DNA of 64,000 bases from Spiribacter sp. 1M189 (GTDB lineage Bacteria; Pseudomonadota; Gammaproteobacteria; Nitrococcales; Nitrococcaceae). The stretch spans positions 1,836,001 through 1,900,000 of the forward strand of contig NZ_JBAKFF010000001.1 in assembly GCF_040838345.1 (NCBI RefSeq). The letters are read 5' to 3'. The position numbers and the translations under genes are program-made. Under the pieces are notes generated by a model. The model searched no databases. It saw only the letters and a program-made list of their open reading frames with translations, and was not told the origin of the DNA. Positions 56,588 through 64,000 of the stretch are shown piece by piece. The stretch's first letter is position 1. Each line of letters starts with the position of its first letter.

Positions 56588-58324
56588 TCAGCTCAGATAG
56601 GCCGACTGGATCGCCTCGCGGCTGACCACGCCGGCGCAACGCTCCGGCCCGGTTGCCTCCGTGCGGATAACGAGCAGGATGTCTCCGTCACTGGCCCGGA
56701 GCCGCTCGATGGCCTCGCGCAGACTGGCGCGTTCATCGATGGGCGTGAGTCGGGCGGCCCCTGCCATCGCGGGCCGACCGGCGGCGCGATTGGCAAGCAC
56801 CGCTTCCGAGCCACACACGAGGCTGGGCAGGTCGTCATCCCCATCCAGTATCCAGCGCGGCGGGTCGTCCAGGAGGGCATCCAGCTCGGCGTCATCGGAC
56901 CGTGCCGGCAGCCGGCGGAAGTCCTGGTCCACCAGCTGTAGAATGCCCAGCCGGCTGGCCGCCTGGAGCATGGGATTGCGGCGCGGGTCCAGGCCGCGTT
57001 CGCCCATCGCCAGATGATAGACGGAGTCGGTACGAAACAGTTCCCGGGCGCTCAGCGTGCCGGCGGCGATGGCGAGCATCCCCGGCATGATGATGCCGGG
57101 ATTGCCGGTGAGCTCCAGCATCGCCGTCAGGGCGGCGAGGGGTGCGCGCAGGGTGGCGCCCATCATCGCGCCCATGCCCAGCAGGGCGTACAGGGCCGGC
57201 CCGCCGAAGGCCGGGCTGATCAGCGATTCAGCCAGCATGCCCACGGCGCCGCCGGCGGTGGCCCCCATGATCAGCGTTGGCCCCACCAATCCACCCGGCA
57301 CGCCAAGCCCCAGCACCGCCGCGGTGCCAACCAACTTCGCGGCGACAATCGCGAGGAGCAGTCCGGCGCCAATCTCGCCGGCCAGTGCAGCGGCCACGGT
57401 GTCGTAGCCAATGCCCATGATCTGCGGCACGAAAAGCGCCAGTACGCCGACAACGAGACCGCCCAGCATGGTGCGCAACACCGGTGGCCAGCCATGGAGC
57501 AGGCCGGAGGTGAAATGCAGACTGCGGATAAAGGCGGCGGCGAGTCCACCCAGTAGCAGCCCGAGCAGGATCACCAGGGGCAGTTCATGGATACCCTGAA
57601 TGGTCAGCGCGGGGATGGAGAAGGCGATGTCGCTGCCGAACACCAGGTGCGCCATGGCGGTGGCGGTGACCGCCGCGATCATCACCGGCAGGAAGCCGGC
57701 GATGGTGTACTCCATCACTACCACCTCCATGGCGAAGGCGACCCCCGCCAGCGGCGTATTGAACGACGCGCCGATGGCCGCGGCGGTTCCACAGGCGACC
57801 AGCGTGCGTAGACTGTTGTGCGGCAGCCCCAGCCACTGGCCGAGCTGACTGCCCGCGGTGGCGCCCATGTGCACACTTGGCCCCTCACGGCCGACGGACT
57901 GCCCGCTGGCGATCGCCAGGCTGCCGGTGATGAACTGGTGGATGGCATTGCGCAGCGGCAGCATGGCCTCGTGGTAGGCCGTGCGCTCAATCACGAACCC
58001 AATGCCGGTGCGCGGGTCGCGACGCGCGAAATGCTGCATGTAAAGGCCGATGATGCCCGCGCCCGCCACCGCCAGGACGACGCGCTGCCAGCCGGGCAGG
58101 CCTTCGAAATCCTCCAGGCCGCCTGGCAGCAGGGCGAGCTGGCCGGATTCGTAGAGCAGACGGAAGGCAATGACCACGGCGCCGGCCACCAGCCCGGTGA
58201 GCATGCCGAGCACCGCCATCACCACCGGGGCGCGGCCGGTGGACAGCCGCAGCTTCTCGGTCTCGATCAGCCGGCGCCAGCGGGGCGTGCCTCGCTCGCC
58301 GTCAGTGACCCGTTGCTTGCTCAT
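56588..58324 (-). CDS. ClC-type chloride channel/transporter with C-terminal CBS region
   Basis: A 578-residue membrane protein of the ClC family. [18 protein letters not shown] is the second anion-binding motif in full, and [15 protein letters not shown] is the third. The first motif, usually GSGIP, reads TGIGF ([11 protein letters not shown]), so one part of the selectivity filter is unusual. Residues about 500-570 resemble a CBS pair but are short. Chloride handling is relevant for a halophile. Confidence 0.87.
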   Translation of the reverse strand: MSKQRVTDGERGTPRWRRLIETEKLRLSTGRAPVVMAVLGMLTGLVAGAVVIAFRLLYESGQLALLPGGLEDFEGLPGWQRVVLAVAGAGIIGLYMQHFARRDPRTGIGFVIERTAYHEAMLPLRNAIHQFITGSLAIASGQSVGREGPSVHMGATAGSQLGQWLGLPHNSLRTLVACGTAAAIGASFNTPLAGVAFAMEVVVMEYTIAGFLPVMIAAVTATAMAHLVFGSDIAFSIPALTIQGIHELPLVILLGLLLGGLAAAFIRSLHFTSGLLHGWPPVLRTMLGGLVVGVLALFVPQIMGIGYDTVAAALAGEIGAGLLLAIVAAKLVGTAAVLGLGVPGGLVGPTLIMGATAGGAVGMLAESLISPAFGGPALYALLGMGAMMGATLRAPLAALTAMLELTGNPGIIMPGMLAIAAGTLSARELFRTDSVYHLAMGERGLDPRRNPMLQAASRLGILQLVDQDFRRLPARSDDAELDALLDDPPRWILDGDDDLPSLVCGSEAVLANRAAGRPAMAGAARLTPIDERASLREAIERLRASDGDILLVIRTEATGPERCAGVVSREAIQSAYLS

Positions 58325-58373
58325 TGTCTGGCATCATACCGGGTCTGTTGATCCAGCTCAGAGGAGCGCAATG

Positions 58374-59405
58374 ATGATTACCGCCGGGATTGTGGGCGGC
58401 ACCGGCTATACCGGCGTCGAACTGCTCAGGCTGCTGGCCGGCCATCCGCAGGTCACGCTCGAGGTGATTACCTCGCGTGCCCAGGCCGGGCAGCCGGTCA
58501 GCGCCATCTACCCGAACCTCCGTGGTCATCTGGATCTCGCTTTCAGCGAGCCCGACCCCGCGGCGCTGGGCGCCTGTGATGTCGTCTTCTTCGCCACGCC
58601 CAACGGCACGGCCATGGAAATGGCCCCGGAGCTGATCGAGCGCGGGGCCCGGGTCATCGACCTGGGGGCGGATTTTCGCATCCGCGATCTCGAGGTCTGG
58701 TCGCAGTGGTACGGCATGACGCATCAGTGCCCCGACCTGGCCGCGGAGGCCGTTTACGGCCTGCCCGAGCGGTATCGTGAAGCGATCCGGGGGGCTCGCC
58801 TGGTGGCCAATCCCGGTTGCTACCCCACGGCCGTGCAGCTCGGCCTGATCCCCTTGCTCGAGGCGGGCGCCGTGGATACGGCCAATATCGTCGCCGATGC
58901 CAAGTCCGGCGCCAGTGGTGCGGGGCGCCAGCCTCGCCAGCACACGCTGCTCTGCGAGGCCGGTGAAAACTTCCACGCCTACGGCGCCAGCGGGCACCGG
59001 CACCTGCCGGAGATCCGCCAGGGGCTGGTCGAGGCGGCCGGGGGCGAGGTGGGGCTGACCTTCGTTCCCCACCTGGTACCCATGGTGCGCGGCATCCATG
59101 CCACGCTCTATGCCCGGTTGCACGATCCGGCCGCTGACCTGCAGGCGCTCTATGAGGAGCGCTTCGCCGACGAGCCCTTCGTCGATGTCCTGCCGCCGGG
59201 CAGTCATCCGGAGACGCGGACGGTCCGCGGCAGCAATATGGTGCGTATTGCCGTGCACCGACCGGAGGGCGGCGACATGGCACTGGTGCTGGCGGTGGAG
59301 GACAACCTGGTGAAGGGGGCCGCGGGCCAGGCGGTGCAGAACATGAACCTCATGTTCGATCTGCCCGAGGCGATGGGACTGCAGGGCATACCGGTTCTGC
59401 CTTAA
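58374..59405 (+). CDS. argC: N-acetyl-gamma-glutamyl-phosphate reductase
   Basis: A 343-residue enzyme of arginine synthesis. [22 protein letters not shown] is the NADP-binding start (split at [14 protein letters not shown]), and [20 protein letters not shown] holds the catalytic cysteine in NPGCY. The ATG at 58374 has GGAG seven bases upstream; an ATG three bases earlier is too close to it. Length matches the family. Confidence 0.95.
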   Translation: MITAGIVGGTGYTGVELLRLLAGHPQVTLEVITSRAQAGQPVSAIYPNLRGHLDLAFSEPDPAALGACDVVFFATPNGTAMEMAPELIERGARVIDLGADFRIRDLEVWSQWYGMTHQCPDLAAEAVYGLPERYREAIRGARLVANPGCYPTAVQLGLIPLLEAGAVDTANIVADAKSGASGAGRQPRQHTLLCEAGENFHAYGASGHRHLPEIRQGLVEAAGGEVGLTFVPHLVPMVRGIHATLYARLHDPAADLQALYEERFADEPFVDVLPPGSHPETRTVRGSNMVRIAVHRPEGGDMALVLAVEDNLVKGAAGQAVQNMNLMFDLPEAMGLQGIPVLP

Positions 59406-59477
59406 GGGTGATTGACGGTCCGTCGGCCGGGCAGGAGAATGATTCGCAACAAGGCTCGATGGCCGGAGGTAAGGACA

Positions 59478-59828
59478 ATGAGCGAAGTGGCCGAGCAGGA
59501 AGACCTGCTGATTTTCACCGACAGCGCCGCCACCAAGGTTCGTCAGTTGCTCGAAGAGGAGCAGAACCAGGCGCTCAAGCTGCGTGTCTATATCACCGGC
59601 GGGGGCTGCTCCGGCTTTCAGTACGGGTTCATGTTCGATGAGAACGAGGAGCCCGGCGACGCCGTGGTCGAGAATGCCGGCGTCACCCTGCTGGTGGATC
59701 CCATGAGCAGCGCCTATCTGGAGGGTGCCGAGATCGACTACGTCGAGGGTATCGAGGGGGCGCAGTTCGTGATCCGCAACCCCAATGCCAGCACCACCTG
59801 CGGCTGCGGGTCGTCCTTCGGCGTCTGA
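59478..59828 (+). CDS. erpA: Iron-sulfur cluster insertion protein ErpA
   Basis: A 116-residue A-type carrier. The three cysteines are in [11 protein letters not shown] and TTCGCGSSF. ErpA delivers [4Fe-4S] clusters to essential enzymes. The ATG at 59478 is set by GGAGG (about 59465-59469) nine bases upstream; the longer frame to 59412 is rejected. Confidence 0.95.
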   Translation: MSEVAEQEDLLIFTDSAATKVRQLLEEEQNQALKLRVYITGGGCSGFQYGFMFDENEEPGDAVVENAGVTLLVDPMSSAYLEGAEIDYVEGIEGAQFVIRNPNASTTCGCGSSFGV

Positions 59829-59834
59829 GGCGGC

Positions 59835-60923
59835 TCAGCCGGGGTAGATGCCCCCCAGCGTGACCGGGCGCGAGGCGCCGGTCACCAAGCCGGTATCGAC
59901 CGCCTCGCCCAGCAGGGCGGCGCGGCCGAGCCAGGCAAAACCCACCGGTTCGACGGCGGTGGCGGGGAAGCCTGCCGAGTCGCTCTGGCACACGGCAAGG
60001 CCGGGGAGTTCGTCGGCAAGCCGCCGGCAGAGGTCGTTATTCAGTGCGCCACCTCCGGTGAGCACCAGATCCGCCGGGTCGCCGCCCCAGGTCTGAATGG
60101 CCTCCGCGATGCTGCAGGCCGTGAGGGCTGACAGCGTCGCCTGCACATCGGCGGCCGGCCGATCGCCCTCCAGCGCGTCATCCAGCCAGTCCATATTGAA
60201 TTGTTCCACGCCGGTGCTCTTGGGCGGTGGCCGTCGGAAATACGGATTGGCCAGTAAAGCGGCCAGGAGATCGCCGTCCACCCGGCCGGAGGCCGCCCAC
60301 TGGCCCGCGGTGTCGAAGGGCTCACCGCGATGCCGGCGGATCCAGCCATCCAGCAGAGTATTTCCCGGCCCGGTATCAAAGCCGCGCAGGATCTCTCCGC
60401 CGGGCCCCAGCACCGTGACATTGCTGATGCCGCCGATGTTGACCACGCAGCGGGCATGGTCGGCGGCGAACATCGCCGAGTGGAACAGTGGGGCGAGCGG
60501 TGCACCCTCACCCCCGGCCGCGAGGTCGCGCTGGCGAAAATCCGCCACCACGGTGATTCCCGTGGCCTGGGCCAATCGGCTGGGATCGCCGATCTGGCAG
60601 GTCACCGGCGGCTCGGCCTGCGGGGCATGCCAGATGGTCTGGCCATGCAGGGCGATGGCATCAACCCCGCCGGCCTCGGCCCCCGTTTGCGACAGCAGCG
60701 CCTCCACCGCCGCGGCATAGACGCCCGCCAGTTCCGCATCCACCGCCAGGACGGCCTGCAATGGGGTCTCGCCGGTGAGTGCCCGAAGCCGTTGGGCCAG
60801 CGATGCCGAGTACGGGTGTTGATGAAGACCGGCAAGGCTGGGTCGACCGCCGGCGTCGAAATCGACCAGCGCCGCATCCACCCCGTCCAGACTGGTGCCG
60901 GACATCAGGCCAATCAGCCGCAT
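59835..60923 (-). CDS. anmK: Anhydro-N-acetylmuramic acid kinase
   Basis: A 362-residue kinase that opens and phosphorylates anhydroMurNAc in cell-wall recycling. GLMSGTSLDGVDAALVDF at the N-terminus binds ATP, and VVNIGGISNVTVLG and LTGGGALNNDL are family marks. Works with mpl (38.4 kb) in recycling. Convergent with erpA; their stops are six bases apart. Confidence 0.94.
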   Translation of the reverse strand: MRLIGLMSGTSLDGVDAALVDFDAGGRPSLAGLHQHPYSASLAQRLRALTGETPLQAVLAVDAELAGVYAAAVEALLSQTGAEAGGVDAIALHGQTIWHAPQAEPPVTCQIGDPSRLAQATGITVVADFRQRDLAAGGEGAPLAPLFHSAMFAADHARCVVNIGGISNVTVLGPGGEILRGFDTGPGNTLLDGWIRRHRGEPFDTAGQWAASGRVDGDLLAALLANPYFRRPPPKSTGVEQFNMDWLDDALEGDRPAADVQATLSALTACSIAEAIQTWGGDPADLVLTGGGALNNDLCRRLADELPGLAVCQSDSAGFPATAVEPVGFAWLGRAALLGEAVDTGLVTGASRPVTLGGIYPG

Positions 60924-60934
60924 GGGCCGACGGC

Positions 60935-62452
60935 CTACTCGCCTGCCCGGGCGACCCGCGTGCGGGTCAGGCTGTCCAGCTGGGCGATCAGGCCTTCAGT
61001 GCTTTGGTCGAAATCCGCGCGATAGCGCTCGGCGATGGGCTCCGCCTCGGGCAGATCGACGGTCCGCGGATTGCGGTGCACGCCATCGACGCGGAATTCA
61101 TAGTGCAGATGCGGGCCCGTGGACAGGCCCGTGCTGCCCACATAGCCGATGATCTCACCCTGTTTGACCCGGTCGCCCACCGAGTGGCCACGGGCAAAGC
61201 CGCGCATGTGGGCATAAAGTGTGGTGTAACGGGTGCCATGCTTGAGCACGACGGTGTTGCCGTAGCCACCCTTGCGGCCGCGCTCGATGATCTTGCCGTC
61301 ACCCGCGGCCTTGATCGGTGTCCCCGGTGGTGCCGCGTAATCGGTGCCACGATGCGGGCGCTTGGTGCCATAGACCGGATGCACGCGGTTGGGGTTGAAC
61401 TCCGAGCTCACGCGCGTGAAATCGGTGGGCGTTCGCAGGAAGGCCTTGCGCATGCTGCGGCCATCGGGCGTGTAGTAGTTGCTCTCGCCCTCGGCGGTCT
61501 CGTAGCGCAGGGCCCGGAAACGCTCGCCGCGGTTGACAAACTCGGCGGCAAGGATATTGCCGTTGCGCACCTTGCGGCCGTCGCGATACAGCTCCTCGTA
61601 AACCACCACGAAGTTATCGTTGCGCCGCAGGTCGAGGGCAAAGTCGATATCCCAGCCGAAGATGCCCGCGAGCTCCATAATCAGGCGATCGTCGAGACCG
61701 GCCTCGAGGCCCGCATTATAAAGTGAGCTCTCGATCCGCCCCTCGGCCTCCGCCACCCGGCGCTCGAGGGTGATGGTCTCGATCCGGGTGGACAGTCCGC
61801 CATCGCCGCCCCGCTCAAGATGCAGCGTGCGGGTCTCGTCCATGGCATAGCGCAGACCCAATAGTTCGCCATCGGGGGTGACCTGCAGATAGATCTCGTC
61901 ACCGGGGAAGATGCGCGTGAGCTGATTCGCCGGTTGATCGGCGTTGACCACCTCGTGGACGTCGCGTGGCGTCAGGCCGGCACGCTTGAAGACGGCGGCC
62001 AGGTTATCCCCGCTCCGCACAGTCTCCACTTTCCACTCGGCCGCCGGCTCGGTTGCCGGTTGCGCCGGGCCCGTTGCCACGGGGCCGTCATCCGTCGCCG
62101 CCTGTGGCGATGGCGCCGGTTCCGGCTGAGGAACCTGGCGCGGTGCCAGCGTCGGCGCCTCGTCAGCCCCGAGCGCCGCCTGGCGCAGGGCATCGGCATC
62201 CAGCCCGGCGGATATGGCCACGTCGCCGAGGGTCGCATCGCTTGTCGGGACCCCGGGCGCCGCCGGCAGTGCCAGCTGCCGCGCCCCGCTGGTCCTGGTG
62301 CTGTCCAGGGTCGCGTCGGAGTTCGGCCAGAGCAGGGCCCCGGCGATCAGCCCGACACCCGCCAGCAGCAACGCGTTGCGTCCCGCTTTACCGCCCGGAA
62401 AAAACCGGCGTGCACGCGATGTTGCATTCATCTTTTGAACCCGTCTGATCAT
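60935..62452 (-). CDS. M23 peptidoglycan endopeptidase with LysM/OapA-like region
   Basis: A 505-residue membrane-anchored peptidase. An N-terminal anchor (residues about 27-42) and a low-complexity Pro/Ala region precede an OapA/LysM-like segment (about 155-210, [16 protein letters not shown]). The C-terminal M23 domain has the zinc residues in [14 protein letters not shown] and [12 protein letters not shown]. It resembles MepM/YebA, which cuts peptidoglycan crosslinks. The start may instead be the ATG at 62431. Confidence 0.9.
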   Translation of the reverse strand: MIRRVQKMNATSRARRFFPGGKAGRNALLLAGVGLIAGALLWPNSDATLDSTRTSGARQLALPAAPGVPTSDATLGDVAISAGLDADALRQAALGADEAPTLAPRQVPQPEPAPSPQAATDDGPVATGPAQPATEPAAEWKVETVRSGDNLAAVFKRAGLTPRDVHEVVNADQPANQLTRIFPGDEIYLQVTPDGELLGLRYAMDETRTLHLERGGDGGLSTRIETITLERRVAEAEGRIESSLYNAGLEAGLDDRLIMELAGIFGWDIDFALDLRRNDNFVVVYEELYRDGRKVRNGNILAAEFVNRGERFRALRYETAEGESNYYTPDGRSMRKAFLRTPTDFTRVSSEFNPNRVHPVYGTKRPHRGTDYAAPPGTPIKAAGDGKIIERGRKGGYGNTVVLKHGTRYTTLYAHMRGFARGHSVGDRVKQGEIIGYVGSTGLSTGPHLHYEFRVDGVHRNPRTVDLPEAEPIAERYRADFDQSTEGLIAQLDSLTRTRVARAGE

Positions 62453-62579
62453 GCGATCGAACCATAGCCTCGCCCGCTGGGCGGGTCAATCTGCAACCGC
62501 GGCATGCCGGCGCTCCGTCCGGGATTGCGTTAAACTCCCGTGGTCGGAACGTTTAATGGACAAGGGGCAGGAGACGGGC

Positions 62580-63788
62580 ATGAGCAGTGTGGACTCCGCA
62601 CTGGCGGCGCTATGGCGCGGGGCCGATGAGATCATCCGTGAGGACGAGCTGCGCGAACGACTCGCCGGCGGACGACCATTGCGGGTCAAGGCGGGCTTCG
62701 ACCCGACAGCGCCGGATCTGCACCTGGGGCACACGGTGCTCATCAACAAGCTCCGCCAGTTCCAGGAGCTCGGCCATCAGGTGGTGTTCCTGATCGGGGA
62801 CTTCACCGGCATGATCGGCGACCCCAGCGGTCGCAGCGCGACGCGAAAACCGCTGACGCCGGATGACGTGGCCCGCAACGCCGAGACCTATCGCGAGCAG
62901 ATCTTCCGCATTCTCGACCCCGACCGCACCGAGATTGCGTTCAACTCGAGCTGGATGGGGCGGATGACCGCCACCGACATGATCCAGCTCGCCTCCCATT
63001 ACACGGTGGCGCGCATGCTCGAGCGAGATGACTTCCACAAGCGCTATCAGGGCAACCAGTCCATCGCCATCCACGAGTTCCTCTACCCGTTGGTGCAGGG
63101 GTACGACTCGGTGGCGCTCAAGGCCGATGTGGAACTGGGCGGTACCGACCAGAAGTTCAACCTGCTGGTGGGCCGCGAGCTGCAGCGCGAATACGGCCAG
63201 CCGCCCCAGGTACTGATCACCACGCCGGTACTCGAAGGCCTGGACGGCGTGCAGAAGATGTCGAAGTCGCTCGGCAACTATGTGGGTATCCGCGAGCCGG
63301 CCGCCGAGATGTACGGCAAGCTCATGTCCATCTCCGATGAACTCATGTGGCGTTACTTCGAGTTGCTCAGCTTCCGGCCCCTCGATGAGGTGGCGGCGCT
63401 GCGCCGTCAGGTGGACGAGGGGCTCAACCCCCGGGATGCCAAGTTCCAGCTCGCCGACGAGCTGGTCACGCGTTTTCACGACGCGGCGGCGGCGCGGCAG
63501 GCGCACGAAGAGTTCGTGGCGCGTTTCCGTCAAGGCGCGATGCCCAGCGAGATGCCCGAGCATGCCCTCGATGCCGATGACACCGGCCTCGCCCTGGTCC
63601 CCGTATTAAAGGAGATCGGGCTGGTCCCGAGCACCTCTGAGGCCCTGCGCATGCTCAAGCAGCGGGCGGTGCGGATTGATGGTGAGCGCGTCGAATCGCG
63701 GGATGCCGTGCTCGCTGCCGGGGCCGAGTACGTATTGCAGGTGGGCAAGCGACGGTTCGCCCGGGTCACCGTGCGAAAAAAACCATGA
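62580..63788 (+). CDS. tyrS: Tyrosyl-tRNA synthetase
   Basis: A 402-residue class I synthetase of the TyrZ type. The HIGH motif is HLGH in [10 protein letters not shown], the KMSKS motif is intact in [12 protein letters not shown], and the C-terminal S4 domain has [16 protein letters not shown]. The ATG at 62580 has GGAG nearby; upstream ATGs in frame (62556) lack one. In Pseudomonas the equivalent gene precedes an rRNA operon, as appears to be the case here. Confidence 0.95.
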   Translation: MSSVDSALAALWRGADEIIREDELRERLAGGRPLRVKAGFDPTAPDLHLGHTVLINKLRQFQELGHQVVFLIGDFTGMIGDPSGRSATRKPLTPDDVARNAETYREQIFRILDPDRTEIAFNSSWMGRMTATDMIQLASHYTVARMLERDDFHKRYQGNQSIAIHEFLYPLVQGYDSVALKADVELGGTDQKFNLLVGRELQREYGQPPQVLITTPVLEGLDGVQKMSKSLGNYVGIREPAAEMYGKLMSISDELMWRYFELLSFRPLDEVAALRRQVDEGLNPRDAKFQLADELVTRFHDAAAARQAHEEFVARFRQGAMPSEMPEHALDADDTGLALVPVLKEIGLVPSTSEALRMLKQRAVRIDGERVESRDAVLAAGAEYVLQVGKRRFARVTVRKKP

Positions 63789-63795
63789 CAGATTG

Positions 63796-63823
63796 TTGAC
63801 AGTCCGGCGGGAAGGTGTAGACT
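63796..63823 (+). promoter_or_regulatory. Tandem promoter P1 (rRNA-type)
   Basis: TTGACA at 63796-63801, a 16-base spacer and TAGACT at 63818-63823. It is the first of three similar promoters after tyrS. Confidence 0.65.
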
Positions 63824-63870
63824 TCTCCTTCTCGCTTCGGCGGGGTCAGCAAAACGCTCCAAACGCGATG

Positions 63871-63898
63871 TTGACGGGCCAGCGCAGACGACTATAAG
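63871..63898 (+). promoter_or_regulatory. Tandem promoter P2 (rRNA-type)
   Basis: TTGACG at 63871-63876, a 16-base spacer and TATAAG at 63893-63898, followed by the GC-rich discriminator GCGCGG, the sort that makes promoters sensitive to ppGpp. Confidence 0.65.
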
Positions 63899-63950
63899 GC
63901 GCGGCCCACGGTGGGTACGCCTACCGATTTAGGCCCCGGAAAATCGGGGC

Positions 63951-63978
63951 TTGACCCAAGGCGGCGCAGCGGTAGAAT
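63951..63978 (+). promoter_or_regulatory. Tandem promoter P3 (rRNA-type)
   Basis: TTGACC at 63951-63956, a 16-base spacer and TAGAAT at 63973-63978, with the GC-rich discriminator GCGCAGCCC after it. It is preceded by the hairpin GCCCCG-N6-CGGGGC (63933-63950). Transcription would run out of the window, probably into 16S rRNA. Confidence 0.7.
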
Positions 63979-64000
63979 GCGCAGCCCTGCCGGCCAACAC

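Noticed and set aside
58349..58362. TTGAT-CCAG-CTCAG upstream of argC as an FNR box
   Set aside because: The second half-site is poor and the site is within about 20 bases of the start codon, too close for activation; argC has no reason to be oxygen-controlled.
63924..63950. Terminator for tyrS at the hairpin before P3
   Set aside because: Two alternative stems are possible (CCGATTT/AAATCGG and GCCCCG/CGGGGC), but TTGACC of P3 follows at once and there is no T-run; it lies downstream of P1 and P2, which should read through.

Overview
The window is GC-rich (roughly two-thirds G+C), very tightly packed DNA from a free-living, respiring, probably halophilic gammaproteobacterium. The gene neighbourhoods (rubredoxin-thiE-hemL, prmA-fis-purH-purD, tyrS followed by rRNA-type promoters), the acidic proteins, the trehalose operon and the glycerol ABC uptake operon would suit a member of the Ectothiorhodospiraceae such as Spiribacter. 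The taxon is an inference from gene content and style only. I saw no CRISPR array, tRNA, insertion sequence or prophage.

Layout. 1-8.0 kb: glycerol uptake and oxidation (end of glpR, then glpD and the ABC transporter glpS-T-P-Q-U-V) behind a promoter overlapped by a GlpR-type operator, closed by a strong terminator. 8.1-10.7 kb: copper exporter CopA and an overlapping CsoR/RcnR-family regulator. 10.7-19.1 kb (minus): an acyl-CoA synthetase/acetyltransferase, then an operon yajG-otsB-GH15-otsA-dinB for trehalose metabolism and DNA polymerase IV. 19.2-20.9 kb: MTHFR-like enzyme, MOSC protein, small membrane protein. 20.9-31.0 kb (minus): the complete cbb3 oxidase and its assembly genes (ccoN-O-Q-P, a small membrane protein, ccoG-H-I-S, a SafE-like protein), led by a perfect FNR/Anr box. 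31.2-37.8 kb: YfaZ-like protein, polysaccharide deacetylase, CpdA, rubredoxin, thiE, hemL and a DedA-PAP2 fusion. 37.8-40.3 kb (minus): ubiX, mpl and a membrane protein. 40.4-48.5 kb: cfa, PPi-dependent phosphofructokinase, pyrophosphatase, cobalamin adenosyltransferase, prmA, fis, purH, purD and a MAPEG protein. 48.5-51.0 kb: ybaN, hemN (with an FNR-like site) and a periplasmic copper chaperone.

The one long non-coding stretch (50996-51465, 470 bases) is the most unusual part of the window. It holds two head-to-head copies of a roughly 150-base palindromic element, a 15-base fragment of a third copy, and a central hairpin. The long stem of the element is preserved in both copies although its sequence has changed, with six compensated base pairs.

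51.5-63.8 kb: HAD phosphatase, rppH, ptsP, an Irr-like Fur-family regulator, hemJ, a TlpA-like thioredoxin, a ClC channel, argC, erpA, anmK, an M23 peptidase and tyrS. The window ends with three tandem promoters that most likely drive an rRNA operon just outside it.

Several genes fit a shared theme of microaerobic respiration and metal/haem handling: cbb3 oxidase with its copper loader CcoI, copper exporter CopA, the PCuAC chaperone, the haem genes hemL, hemN and hemJ, Irr, and FNR-like sites before both ccoN and hemN.
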